Origin: Verpa conica | Lineage: Eukaryota > Ascomycota > Pezizomycetes > Pezizales > Morchellaceae | Assembly: GCA_033030425.1 (NCBI GenBank) | Contig: JAUFSD010000008.1 | Span: forward strand, 1,612,001 to 1,676,000 | DNA length: 64,000 nucleotides | Direction of reading: 5' to 3' | Part shown: positions 9,958-20,985 of the stretch, one piece after another | Position numbering within the stretch: position 1 is the first letter of the stretch | Layout: every line of letters begins with the position of its first letter | Translations under genes and position numbers: made by a program | The notes under the pieces: model-generated | Seen by the model: the letters and a program-made list of their open reading frames with translations, nothing else | The model's database searches: none | Told to the model about the DNA's origin: nothing

Positions 9958-10882
9958 AAACCTACTTTCTCAAAATAGGTGTTTTATTTCTATAGAAATA
10001 TACTTAATGCAGCCCCCAGAGATAGAAATTAATGTCAATCCAATATCGGCACGTACCAGCCCTATACTATAGTTAATTATTGCAAATAGAAATTCTCTTC
10101 ATTGAAGAATAGTACACCTTTGATCCACCTCAAAACAACCCTGACCCTACGTCCTGGCTAGGTTTAGTTTAGATATCATCAGCCCTTGCGTAATTGCTTC
10201 TACTATCAAGTCTATTCGAGTCGAATATTTAGAGACAATTAGATTATTTTAAAAAGTTATTTTTTAAATAATTAAATAAGAAGCCTGCTTGTTATATACC
10301 TCTCCTTTCTACATTGACTCCTCTAAGGGTACGAGTGATATCCTGTGATTTCTCAATCATTGCTCTCTATATCTACACCACTACTTCGGACAAAATTTAA
10401 TTAGACCTAGGGTGCAGCAAGTGCAAAGGGGTTATCGCTCAGGAAATTGATATTCTACAGGAAATTACTGGCACTAAAGGGAAATCATAGCGGGGAGCTA
10501 ATAGCCGTCCAAGATTTGTCTCCCACACAAGATAACTGTAAACCTCCTTTTCTAGAAAAATCTACTAATTAGAACTAAAGTGCTAAAGGTCTTATTACAT
10601 AAGGAAATTCCTGGCTCCTTATATACAATACAGTATTGCTGTACTTTTACTCATAATAAGGTTCAAAGTCAGGAGATTTCGTGTATTATGAGGAATCATC
10701 ATCATAACCACCATAATGAAAGTTTAATACCCCTGATATATTTATGACTACATATGATCTTATTGACATGAAGCTCTCACCCGACACCCCAAGGACAAAA
10801 GGTTGTATCAGCCCCGCAATTTATCAGCCCCGCAATTTTTCTCATTCCTAGGGGTTAGTGGCTATATGGATCAGTACATCCT
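9958..10882. other. AT-rich spacer, nothing recognised
   Basis: No coding frame, RNA gene or clear repeat is visible on either strand. Confidence 0.5.
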
Positions 10883-11621
10883 CTAATCACGGCAGCGGTG
10901 TAAATCCAGGAGAACCTTCAACTTTAGGTCGTCGACTAAAGTCATGAGGCAGAATCCACACACATTCCAAATCTTCTCTTCATCCTCCTCACACTCGCAC
11001 TCAATCATTTTATCGACCCATCCTGCATACTTCACAACGTCATCCCTGCCCATATAGTATCTGGTTTCAGCTGCGCCACGGACCTCAGTGGCACCTATTT
11101 TCTCAGAGAGAATGACTAAATAAAGTTAAAATATTTGAAGTTAGTAAAGATCTATTTGTACCGTGAAGCTACTCTATTTGGATGAGTGCCATTGGGGGGG
11201 GGCACTTTTTTCCACCGCATTGCCGGATAGGTGTATGTGTACGAACCTAGTGCCCTACCAAGATTACCAAGATCTTCGATGATAGCCACCCTGACGTGGT
11301 CCTCTTTAACTCTATCGAGGTCTCTCTCTTGGCCGTGATCGTAGAAAAACTTCGAATAAAGAGCCTGGAACTCAAGGAGTACAAACCTATGTGCTTCCTT
11401 CTCGGGTAGAAGCGGGTGTTTCAGCAAGGACACCCACATCGTGAAACATGCAATCCAGAATTGGTTGACGCTTGTTTCCTCGGATGGCAGGCCTGTTAAA
11501 ATTAGCATGTATTTTTTTTTCAATGTGGGCTAGGGTAGCAGGGTATCAGTATACTTTCTACTTCTGTCCCTTTAGGTAGATTATTAGGGGTGTCGGTGAC
11601 AGGCGTGACAGACGTAGACAT
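10883..11621 (-). CDS. Unknown 181-aa soluble protein, 3 exons
   Basis: Exons on the minus strand are 11621-11555, 11492-11247 and 11115-10883. Intron 1 (62 nt) has donor GTATAC, a GCTAAT branch and a TTTTAACAG acceptor. Intron 2 (131 nt) uses donor GTTCGT and ends in TTTATTTAG. The joined length is 182 codons with TAG. Using the nearer donor at 11161 instead would end the protein early, so the first choice is preferred because it keeps a long acidic exon 3 open. The protein is rich in Glu, Asp and Trp with three Cys (IECECEEDEEKIWNVCGFC) and has no membrane span. No family is recognised. A nine-base C run at about 11194-11203 lies in the longer intron 2. Confidence 0.5.
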
Positions 11622-12835
11622 GTTTGGTGTTGGGTACTGTGTTTTCTGTGATGTTGTAGATTCCACTTGATTTGTGGGTGGATTCTACTCATATGCCAGG
11701 TCATGATGTCAGATCTGCCTCAGCTTTTAGCTTTATTTTTGCCATGAGTGATGACGAAGCGGCTTTCTTGGCATATATTGAATTTAGCTTAAAAGGCTCA
11801 ATAAGTGCTTTCATAATTGCCTTTCAGGACAAACAGTACTTAATTGATGCCTTTACCATTCCCAAAAGTTTTCCTCAATAAATAGAGTAGGATCTACTTA
11901 AATGACATTTAAATGCAATCATTATCGTGGTGCCGAGGAATTTAGGGCTGTTAGTCCCCCTGGCGACGAGATTGTATCCGGTAGAGCATAGTATGCCATG
12001 TTTAAGTCACGCGTGCTTGCAGCTTGAATAAAAACTGACATTTGTATTATTCAATTTCCGTGTAATTCCTTGTTTTTTCCATGCTGGGGCGGCGTTCTAC
12101 TCTAGCTCTGCTACCTATACTTTCTTTGTATCCCCTTTGGTAGAGGGGACCGAAGAGCCGTTAATGACGGATTCCTTTCCTTATTATATTCCAAACGAGT
12201 ATCTATACTCTTAAGATCGGGTAAAACTGCTGGTAATAGGGGAAAATCTTAGTACCATAGTTTAAAGTACAGGTTCAAGCAATAAAATGGTAGTTCGGTA
12301 ATGTGCCTTATACGCTACATACCTATGACCTCATATGGATTGACCTCTGCCGTCCATACTCCAACATAGATGGACTATAGGGTATAGTCTGTTAGGTGGT
12401 GTGGTCAGGCTGATACGAGTTCGGTGATTGGATGGATTCGGATCGGTTCTCAATCCATGAAGCATGATTAAGTCTAGGAACATGAGTCTATCTATAGAGC
12501 GTACTGATTCCAAGTGGCTTACTCAGCCTTGGCACCTATCATGTGCCACAGTGGTAAGATTTCTCGAAGCTATAGGGGTACAAAGCCCGCACAATCAAAA
12601 GTCCCTTAAAAAACTCAATGCACTAAAGATATATAACACTACTACATTTAATCAAGACAAAGAGAATAACATAGTCTTTCTAAACTGCTAAGAAAATACG
12701 CCTAGCTACCAGCTGCTTCCAATCTTATAGCAATCTCCTTCTATCACTACCTTCTTCATCAGAGCCGTTTCTACACTTCGCAAGCAACAAAAAAAGCAAA
12801 CAGCACATCATTTATAGACTTACATCAATCTAGAT
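11622..12835. other. Spacer, nothing recognised
   Basis: Short open frames exist but lack splice context, codon pattern or motifs. No RNA gene or clear repeat is seen. Confidence 0.45.
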
Positions 12836-14446
12836 CTAGCTAGAATCGTGGCCCAAGATGGACTTCTTGAATCCCTCGGGATTTCTCAGAATTTCGTATA
12901 CTCTTTCTTTGATGACCTTCTTCCTGAAACTCTCAGGGTCGTAGTTATGCTCAGGCGGTTTACCACTTCGAGGAATCCAACCATTATAGCCCATGGTCTC
13001 AAATTTCGGAGGCTGCAAATCTTTAAAAACAGCACTCGCAGTGTCCCTCGCAGAATAAATTACGCCAGATATCCAGGTGTGGTGGCGGCTCAGGTGCTCG
13101 CTCGCAAAATAGATGTTACCCTCAGGTTTCTTGGCGATTCCGAAATAGTCTTTGAACTGCCCCGGGAGGAACGTACAATCACCAGTAGGGTTATGTTCAG
13201 CCCACGGAATATCATGCGCTGACATGAATTGGTCATACACGTTGAGCTTTTTGTCTTCGTAGGGTTCGTCACGCACTTTGACCCTTTTGCCTTTGTAGAC
13301 TTCAGCGAGGTAGTCTAGGGCGGACTTTATACGCTGTTTGGGCAAGACAGAAGGCCACACTGCCGCATCCGAGATCCACGAATATAGCAAAAGGACTCTA
13401 GGCCTATCGGTTCTGATGCCGTATGATGGTATACGATCCAGCGGATTGGTAGGTCGGTTATAGATTGTCCCCATAAGATTGATTCTTAACTTTCTCCCAG
13501 AACCGGGTCTTAAAACGTAAGCCGATTTTATAAAGCTCTTCAAACTTCATCGACCGAATAGCTTGCTCCTTCTTCTGGGACCACCGCAGACGTTTGGGTA
13601 TCATGTTTACAGCACTAGGAGGGATAGCAAGAATAACTTTATCGTAAAGCCTCTGGACTGAGCCATTAGCGGTGTCTGCATGGATCATGACCTTTCCATT
13701 AATCTCTTCAATTCCCTACACACGAGCCCTAAGCGTGATCTCTATTCCAACAGCCTTAGCCAACGCCTACGGGAACCTATCCATTCCATCTTCCAGCGTT
13801 TTTCACTCCTTTTCGTTGAAGTCGAGGTTTTACATAATTAACCCGGGCAAGCTAAGTGTATATTGGTTGGTTTGTGAACACAGAGTTTCAACAAAGCCGA
13901 CGACAGAGGGGTGCCACCCTAGTTTCTCCTCTAAGTAGCCACGAAAGGTGGGCCTATCATATTTTAAGATACGATCCCACCCCTTCTCAAAATCATCTTT
14001 GAGGTAGTCGAGGAACTCCTGAATTGCTTTAAGGAGTATTTCGTTGGCCGTCTTTTTTTTGTACTCCTCAGGAACGTCAAAGCCAAGCGCTTCCGCAGTT
14101 TGCTGATCTCGACATGATTCCTTTGTATAGGTACGATGACCATTTACGAATATAATATTTCCGTCGTTATTGAGGTAGTAATCGATAAAGTTGAGGTCAG
14201 CACCGTGGTGTGTGATGAGGTAATCGGCAAGATCCATCACTTGTTTGTCTTGGTTTGGGGAATGCGCATAGCTCCTGCTTCGTAGTATTGATTCTTCTCG
14301 GGTGTAAAGTGATGGGTATTGACCCGACCCCCGACTCTGTCATCTAGCTCGTACAGGTGAACCTTAACTTTTATTACGGCCAGTGGATAGGCATCTAGAT
14401 TAACCCGAATAATAAATTCTATCACTTCTGTGCCCTCTTTTCCCAC
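12836..14446 (-). pseudogene. Broken L-amino-acid oxidase / flavin amine oxidase
   Basis: Minus-strand pieces line up in order with a fungal L-amino-acid oxidase (FAD enzyme that deaminates amino acids to keto acids, NH3 and H2O2). At about 14237-14446 is the end of the FAD-binding fold with DRVGGRVNTHHF and YYEAGAMRIP. At 13830-14240 is the substrate-domain region. At 13458-13810 are DRFP, ALAKAVGIEITLRA and DKVILAIPPSAV. At 12836-13490 is the C-terminal FAD motif GNIYFASEHLSRHHTWISG. Breaks are visible: the frame changes after MRIPQT (about 14240) and near 13475, and in-frame TAGs occur at about 13720 and 13770. The N-terminal GxGxxG nucleotide-binding loop was not found. It cannot make a full enzyme. 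Family assignment is secure from the motifs. Confidence 0.8.
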
Positions 14447-15802
14447 GCAGCAATATTCTGTATCACCGAGATATTATATTATATCATGAAACACCGGGCT
14501 GAGTTAGTTTTCTATGTACAATGGAGACAATCGGTCAAATCTAGACCACCGACCTAAATATAGTACATTGGTAAAATTGTAGGAATCATAAATACCCTAA
14601 GAGTTTACAATAAATAAGTCAGTAAATGTTTCTTTTCCGGCTCTGCCAATATGTGATCCATTTAGTTACTATATGAGATAGGTTAGTAGTTATTGTGGAT
14701 ATAATTGTAGTATGTAGCGTTGAAATATATTTACAGCAAAATCACCCTAGTACTGGAGTAGTTCGTGGAAGATCCTTAATCTATATTCATGTACCAGCCC
14801 CGAAGCTGGGAGGGCACAAGTACAAGGACAAGAGTTTGTAAAGTCAAATTGTATTTAATATGTAAGGGACGACATTTCAACAGCGCCCTACATATATCAC
14901 ACATTGGTACCTACACATCCATCAAAGACCTCCCTACAGCCATGTTACGTAAGGGCTTTATCTTATCCCTCATGTCTTCTGGGATTTCCGCTTCTGCGCC
15001 ACGCAAAGGTACGTGCGTACTGTCAGTTGAGATGCGGAATCTTCCCGAGAGCACCAGGAATTTCATGTACTAATATATATTTTTAAAAGAGATATAGAGC
15101 CTCTTAGACTCTCAACCAGGTAAGTTCACCTGTTAATCCCGGGCACACTCGCCAAATATTATGGTATCTGAGTGTTGCTCTGCCCGCTTTTTTGAGTGTT
15201 TCACTTTGTCTTTGCTGCAAGCCATACTAGGTTACTTGGCACTCAACACTCAAATACAATCTCGACATTTGAGACCGTGGCACCATATATATTGGTCCAT
15301 CCTGAAGAGTGAGTTAAAATAGCGGTAGTGGCTACTACAGGTCTCGGTAGGATTATTGTGGAAATGTGGCGCGCAAGGTAATTGGTCTTCTACGTTTTTT
15401 GACGAACGTTTGGACAATACCATTTACTACCAGCCAACCTGATAGCTAGGTGTACTCCGGTGTGCGGGTTGGTCTGCGACAGGTGGTGGCTTCTACCTAT
15501 ACTTCCCACATAAAATCGGTGCCACCACAGCCACCTGCCGTCACACTCGAGTACACGTATCTGGTCCGGGTTTTACATCTTGATGTGGATTGAGACATAC
15601 TGCTACTGGACAGAGGTGTTCGAGTCTTCATTAGTAGGTTGGGTTTTGAGATACCCCGCTCCTTGATAAAAAAGAACCCCCCCCTACCTAAAGCTAAATG
15701 TTAAACCGTTATCTAGCTATTCACCATTATTCGCAGTGATTATCCTCTATTACTATAATCCACCACCACCACCACCACCCCCGAAAGGATTCTCAAGGAA
15801 TA
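14447..15802. other. Spacer with a CCA microsatellite
   Basis: No gene is seen. A (CCA)n run of about 20 bp lies at about 15760-15780, shortly before the next gene. Confidence 0.45.
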
Positions 15803-16918
15803 ATGACACTATATGTAAGAACGCCAATAAGTATGGAAACTATTCCTCTTGTTAATAACACCCTTTACTAGGCAAGCCTAAGCGACAAACGAACTCCACC
15901 ATTTGATCTCGACCAGCAGATTTGCCATATATCTGCCACAACCACTACACACCCGCCCTCTGGAATTCAGAATACTACAGATACCAGCGTAGATGAGGAT
16001 CTAGCGGCGGAAATCCCCGGAAATCCCCTCTTATTTGATCAAACCATTAATCAATACCTCTACGGCGAGCTTTCGGTCAGGCTACTCAACGGCATCCACA
16101 GTTACCTCTGGATTGAGCAATGGTACAGGGGAGTCTATAGGCCGTCCTGTAACAGAGAGAAGCACAAAAGCTGGGTATGGAAGATGCATGGCGGAGGAAT
16201 AATACACTCAATTCATTACCAACGCATGATGGGCCGGGAGATTGTCATTACCGAAGACCCATGCCTCCATCTTACATGGTGCGGTAAAGAAATCTACATG
16301 AAGCCACTACCACTCTATCTATTGCGCTGGCACTTTTTTAATAACAATATATCACCTTATGAGGAGCTTAATAAGTATGCTCTCGGGTTTCTATTAACTT
16401 ATGTAGCCCTGCTCCGTAGCCGTAGCGACTTTAATCGCGCGCGGGAAATAGGACTCGTCCCGAAGCAACTGACTTGGTCGGTCTGGGGCGCTTTCGCCAC
16501 TTCCATCCGACCTAACCTCGGATATGATCAGGTAAACAGGCGCTATCACTACGGCGAACTCGAGGTCCGCGTGATTAACACAATATTCCGGTTCTGGGAT
16601 GCTTCTATTCCGTTCCGCTTCATCTCGTCAGAGGCCCGCTGGTACACGGGTTATATAAAGTGGTGGGTGTTGGCATTCGGGTATTTCACTATCATTCTGA
16701 GCTCAATGCAGGTGGCACTTGGGGCGAGTACGGATGCCGTGTATCAGAAGGTGTTTTATAGATTTTCACTATTCTCGATGATAGCTGCAATTGGGTCACT
16801 GGGGGTAGGTGTAATGCTAGCATTCACGGTGCATTATGTTGGTGGTATAATAGGCTTGGTTTGTAGGTGCTTTCGGGCTCGAGAGAGGGGGCGGGGCAGA
16901 AACACTGGGCAGGTATAA
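15803..16918 (+). CDS. DUF6601-like fungal membrane protein, 352 aa
   Basis: The main exon 15872-16918 is open for 349 codons with its stop, and contains no ATG before 16184 even though the frame upstream already matches the family (LYGELSVRLLNGIHSYLW). The proposed first exon is ATG 15803-15814, followed by a 57-nt intron with a GTAAGA donor and a TTTACTAG acceptor. This tiny exon is the weakest part of the model. Signature segments are GREIVITE, CLHLTW, YMKPLPLYLL, a YGELEVRVIN block and two hydrophobic spans near the C-terminus (about residues 250-330). These are the features I recall for the fungal DUF6601 group of predicted membrane proteins, whose function is unknown. The tail is basic (RARERGRGR). 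No stop or frameshift is seen, so it looks intact. Confidence 0.65.
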
Positions 16919-17381
16919 TGTAAGCGATGTTATTATGGCGACAGAATTAGGGATAAACCTTCGGGCAAGAGATAGCTCAAACGCGGAATGTGGTGTATTT
17001 ATATCATAAATTTGGTTTTGAAAAGTGGTCACTAAGACTATTAAACAAGTTGGGCTCTCTTCCTTGCACATGTTATGTCATGAGAAGTGAGGCTGTTCTA
17101 TGTAATGAACTAGGAGGCGCCCACCCAGTTTAAGCGACCTAACGAGAATCCATTAAACTACCAGTGCATAAGGCTTGATCATTATATCCTAGTTACCAGA
17201 GATTTAGAGATTTCTTGCTAAAGTCCTTGTATGGCCTCAACTATACTCAATCGGGATACACACAAGCCACCCGGATTAGTAATAAGCCCGTCACATAATA
17301 TCTCACTCGGTATACCACTCTACTACCAGAGATAGCTGTATATAGGTAGACTAGGCGTAATATTTTATAAGTTCAGCTAGA
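16919..17381. other. Spacer, nothing recognised
   Basis: No coding frame or repeat with support is visible. Confidence 0.45.
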
Positions 17382-17747
17382 TCACTCGAGAAAATCAAAA
17401 AGGCAAGAGCAAATATAGCACAGTTTATCAAAGTAATAAGCTGAAAGAAACAAGAAAGATGTTATATTAGATCCCGCTATGTAAGTAGCTACCGGAGCTT
17501 GACCTTGTGTAGACTTCCCATCCATTTCTGCTGGGATCCGAGAAACGGCGAGATTTGCCCCATAAGCATATCCAAAATGTACCGAAGAAACTATTAATGA
17601 AACTATTATACTACTTATTATAACACATCGTCTACTAAATTTTGGGCGCATCATTGTGATGAGCCACTTACTCTTGATGATGTTAGGTGGGGCTAGCGCG
17701 TCAGCATTATACCGACTAGTTCCAGTTGCGGGTCCCCATTTGGTCAA
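17382..17747 (-). CDS. Membrane-segment ORF with YGANLAVSRIPAEMD motif
   Basis: A minus-strand frame of 121 codons has a single strong hydrophobic segment (CVIISSIIVSLIVSSVHF) followed by AYGANLAVSRIPAEMDG. The same arrangement of membrane span plus YGxNLAAxRTSAKMD is found on the plus strand at 19507 and 20541 and as a relic near 24200. The first codon shown is part of a longer open frame, so the true start is uncertain and it may be an exon. The repeated pattern in diverged copies argues that the frame was or is coding. The function is unknown. Confidence 0.4.
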   Translation of the reverse strand: MTKWGPATGTSRYNADALAPPNIIKSKWLITMMRPKFSRRCVIISSIIVSLIVSSVHFGYAYGANLAVSRIPAEMDGKSTQGQAPVATYIAGSNITSFLFLSAYYFDKLCYICSCLFDFLE

Positions 17748-18837
17748 TTCTGTTTCAGCCGGTTAAGCGCCGGCATTTTGTTTAGGGCCAGCACCGAGTT
17801 CTGGGCTGACATTGGTATCATTTGGGGTTCTGGAACTTTAGCATTACTCCCTAGCTCCTCGATGGCATCTAAATAGGCTTGCGACCTTGCGATGAAGCCC
17901 AGTGAAGGATAGTCTGCCTTAAGGTAGTGCTAGCTGTCGTGTTAGTAGTCGTATTAACCGCCCCCTTTAGAAATAACTAGCGACAGGAGCCGGAAAAGGA
18001 TATAGGCCGCTCGGTGAAGATCATTGAGGTCTCCTATGTACTGACAGAAAAGTTTGATTAAAAGTTTGAAGTCTTATCATGAAAATTGTAACTGCCTTAC
18101 CTCGATAAGTCAAGACCCCTGGGGGGAGAAGACTTTCTCCTTCTCCCTCCTTTTAAACGTTTTGCAGAAGCTTGTCTAGCGCCCCTTCCCCCCACGTTAT
18201 TCTCTGACTAATTAACACTGACTCTCTGTGGCTTTAAGGATAAATTTGTTTAGTAAATCGAAGGACTCGGCAGGGTCACTTTGCGGTTCATGTTGCGGGG
18301 GGAGGCTGTATGAGGCTTTATCCAAATTCACCTTCAAGATAAGAGTAGTTCGGCGTGACAAGAATCATTTAATCCTTATATTAAATCTAACAAAGGCTGA
18401 GATCCATGATAATAGTCGGCGCTCTAGGAATGCAAGTTGTGGGAAAGCTTTGCTGAAGGGCTGGCCAACGGAATTTGCCGACATTCAAGAGCCCCCTTCA
18501 AATGATTGTCGTCATCCACCACAGCACGTCAAAACTCACCATTCATCACCTTACCAAAGATAACTATACAAGCCGTTTCAGTAAGCGATTCAACTCCTAT
18601 CATTCATCATCAATAACTGGTTTCTGTGCAACACAGTATTTTTGAGGACAAACGTTGCGTTGCGCTGACATCATGACATCATGACACTAGTGAATAGCAA
18701 CATGTGTCATCATTCAAAGTGTATAAGTAGAAGCTCTCTTCTACTCATCTTCTTTTTTTCTTCTTCACTTGTTCAATTAACTTGTACAATAATTAAAAAA
18801 AATGGCTACTTGTTTTCAACAAGGATTACTCTAGGGG
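17748..18837. other. Spacer, no supported gene
   Basis: Several short frames are present, but none shows conserved motifs. A pyrimidine-rich stretch at about 18740-18790 precedes the next gene and could be part of its promoter or leader. Confidence 0.4.
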
Positions 18838-19434
18838 ATGCTACGTTTAGGAGACAATCTCCTTAACGTTGCGAAGGTTAGTAGTCTTTTCCAGGTTATT
18901 AATGTTATGTCATTGCTAATATTTTCTTTCAGGATAAACTACCCTACAGGGGGAACTAAGGGTCATCACGATCACGATCACGATGGAGATGTTGATGTTG
19001 TTTCTACGGTCGCAGCTGCGGAATTGCTAGCTGCTGGGAACGACACCTTGACTGACCCCACCAACTTTCTCCAGTCGATGAGAACCGAGATTGCACGCAC
19101 ATCCGAGACCATCAACAAAAAACAAGGCAAGAACTTCGGTGAAACCAGAACGAACATTGACGACTTGAACGACAAAGTTGTGGGGCTCAGTGGAAAGGTT
19201 TCAGTTGGAATGTCAGATGGCGTTAGTAGTTTCCGTCGCTGGAACTGTCTTGAGTTAGTTCCTCATCCTAGGTTTCTCCATCTTCTGTGTGACCCTTAAC
19301 TAACACTTGTTTCCTAGATGGTCGAGAAATCGGCAATAAGAAAGCATGAGGCTAACTATAATGTTAGCAACCCACACCAGCCAACCCCCGGCCCAAGCTC
19401 ACCAGCCACCAGTACCTTTATCGGCAGTACCTAG
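18838..19434 (+). CDS. Unknown 166-aa protein with HD-repeat and helical segment, 2 exons
   Basis: Exon 1 is 18838-19221 and exon 2 is 19318-19434. The 96-nt intron is well formed: donor GTTAGT, branch TTAACTAAC, acceptor TTTCCTAG, phase 0. The product has a hydrophobic N-terminal stretch, a HHDHDHDGD acidic/His patch near residue 45, and then a helical segment (MRTEIARTSETINKK to DDLNDKVVGLSGKV) that could be a coiled coil. It ends in a Pro/Ser-rich tail. An additional intron at about 18876-18931 is possible, because GTTAGT and TTTCTTTCAG are also present there, but using it would shorten the frame. No family is recognised. The second exon overlaps a relic of the neighbouring DUF3669-type gene. 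Confidence 0.4.
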
Positions 19435-19490
19435 AGAAGGAGACACGGGGGTGCCTGAATCTACAAATGATGTATTCAGGTGGTATACCC
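19396..19490 (+). pseudogene. C-terminal relic of a DUF3669-type gene copy
   Basis: One frame reads GDTGVPESTNDVFRWYTPL then TAG. The intact gene ends with GETGVPESTNGVFRWYAPA at about 20479-20530. In both places the motif is followed about 20 nt later by an ATG that opens the membrane segment plus YGxNLAAxRTSAKMD unit. This is evidence of a tandem duplication in which the upstream copy has been reduced. Confidence 0.55.
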
Positions 19491-19506
19491 CCTTATAGAT
19501 AGTAGG

Positions 19507-20547
19507 ATGGCAATTGTCGTTTCCATCGTTATTATAATCGTTATCCCGGCTATAAAATTCGTACAATCCTATGGTTCCAACCTGGCAGCCACAAGGACCT
19601 CAGCAAAAATGGATAGACCCACCAACACCACTATCACCCCAGGCTCCACCACAACCGAAATTGCCACCACATTCATAAATCTAATGGAAACCCCCAGCTT
19701 ATACTGGATTTACTTCGGCAACGTCTACGATGACCCCCAAGTGGGACTCAAGATTCATCAGTTTGTGAACACAAACAACTTTCCTCTCGACACCAAACGA
19801 TATAATTTCCTACGTAGCGTTCTAGAAGAAATGGGCTTACCATCACCCGAAGTAGCAGTCGAGATGGGGGATATGCTAGGCCGTATCCATTGGCGTGCGG
19901 GCTTTGACGCTAGGGATGTGGAATTCGTTATGGGAGGAGACAGCTTTATTGAGGTAACATTTTATGCTACTGATTTTAACCAAGTACGTATTCCCTTCCG
20001 GTCTTTCACTTTTAACGACCGCTAAAAAAAATTTTAGATGAGAACATGGCATAAAGCAGTAGACAAGATCTCACTCCTAGTAGACGCTTTTTTCCAGAAT
20101 GACCCGTACTATCCGAGGCCTCATATCGATGACTCTATCTACGGCGCCTTGAAGGTTAACATTGCTCGTACCCGCAGGCTGAGGTATGCCTTAACATTGC
20201 CGACATATTCTTGGCCAGTATTGAAGCGAGACAGAATGGAGCAATCCATTGAACTAGGGACCTTTTTGCCTTCGCCTAATCATACCCCTCAAAGCCCCAC
20301 AAACCAAGAAGATAGCCCGGGAAATGCTGGGGATATTCAACCCCTCGATCAATCCCCCATTGAAAACAGCCAATCCCCCGCCCACACCAACCAACCTCAC
20401 AACAAACCCTCTATCCAAAGCAGCCAAGCCTCCGCTCACACAAATCAATCTCCACCGGCAGCGCCTAGCGGAGGAGAAACGGGGGTGCCTGAATCCACCA
20501 ATGGTGTATTTAGGTGGTATGCCCCCGCGTACGCAGTAAGATGGTGA
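19507..20547 (+). CDS. DUF3669-like protein with N-terminal membrane segment, 328 aa, 2 exons
   Basis: Exons are 19507-19983 and 20038-20547. The 54-nt intron (GTACGT donor, ATTTTAG acceptor, phase 0) splits the conserved core. An N-terminal hydrophobic segment (residues about 2-18) is followed by SYGSNLAATRTSAKMD and a Thr-rich linker. The DUF3669-like domain shows MGDMLGRIHWRAG, DVEFVMGG, then DFNQ and, after the junction, LVDAFFQNDPYYPRP. These are the family's hallmark positions as I recall them. The C-terminal 100 residues are Pro/Gln/Ser-rich with repeated HTNQ units and end in GVPESTNGVFRWY. A GTG at 19480 gives a longer open frame, but 19507 is the first ATG. The function of DUF3669 proteins is not known. 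The N-terminal membrane segment is unusual as far as I recall. Confidence 0.65.
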
Positions 20548-20789
20548 TTTTTTTTGCGATAGCCATAATTGTAATATCAATTACAAATTTTGTGTTGTCG
20601 TATGGTGTCAACTTGGCAGCGGCGAGGACGTCCGCTAAAATGGACGAATCTACTCTAGCCGCCACCACCACCACCGCTGCCGTCGTCGAAACTACCACAA
20701 CACCCTTAAGTCACTTAGGGAGTGCTGTGGTAGAGGGGTCAAACACCACAATCAGAATCATATTAATACCTATTACTACATATATTTAA
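20541..20789 (+). CDS. 82-aa single-span ORF, truncated relative of 19507
   Basis: ATG 20541 overlaps the stop of the preceding gene (ATGGTGA-type overlap). The product starts with a hydrophobic span (IFFAIAIIVISITNFVL) followed by SYGVNLAAARTSAKMDESTL and a Thr-rich tail, like residues 1-60 of the DUF3669-type protein, but it stops without the domain. It may be a remnant of the next tandem copy or a small membrane protein in its own right. Confidence 0.4.
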   Translation: MVIFFAIAIIVISITNFVLSYGVNLAAARTSAKMDESTLAATTTTAAVVETTTTPLSHLGSAVVEGSNTTIRIILIPITTYI

Positions 20790-20903
20790 AAAGAATTTAC
20801 AATAAAAGCTCGTTTTCTTGTTTTCTTGATAAAAGTCTGTTGTTTTTCCTACGGAGTATTGGGCTGAGTTTATAAGAGCTTAACATATCCTTTCATCAAC
20901 AAG

Positions 20904-20985
20904 TCTCTGGTAGTATAGTGGTTAGTATACTCGCCTGTCATTCACATGTGCGCGAGTGACCGGGGTTCAATTCCCCGCCAGAGAG
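20904..20985 (+). tRNA. tRNA-Asp(GTC) with 10-nt intron
   Basis: The full cloverleaf pairs: acceptor TCTCTGG with CCAGAGA, D-stem GTAT with ATAC, anticodon stem CTCGC with GCGAG, T-arm CGGGG-TTCAATT-CCCCG. The loop reads CTGTCA then C, giving anticodon GTC. The 10-nt insertion TTCACATGTG (20941-20950) sits after position 37, the standard nuclear intron site. The discriminator base is G. Copies occur at 24746 and 27770. Confidence 0.9.

Noticed and set aside
18228..18563. 111-aa plus-strand ORF
   Set aside because: It starts with GTG only, shows no motif or splice context, and its composition is not protein-like.
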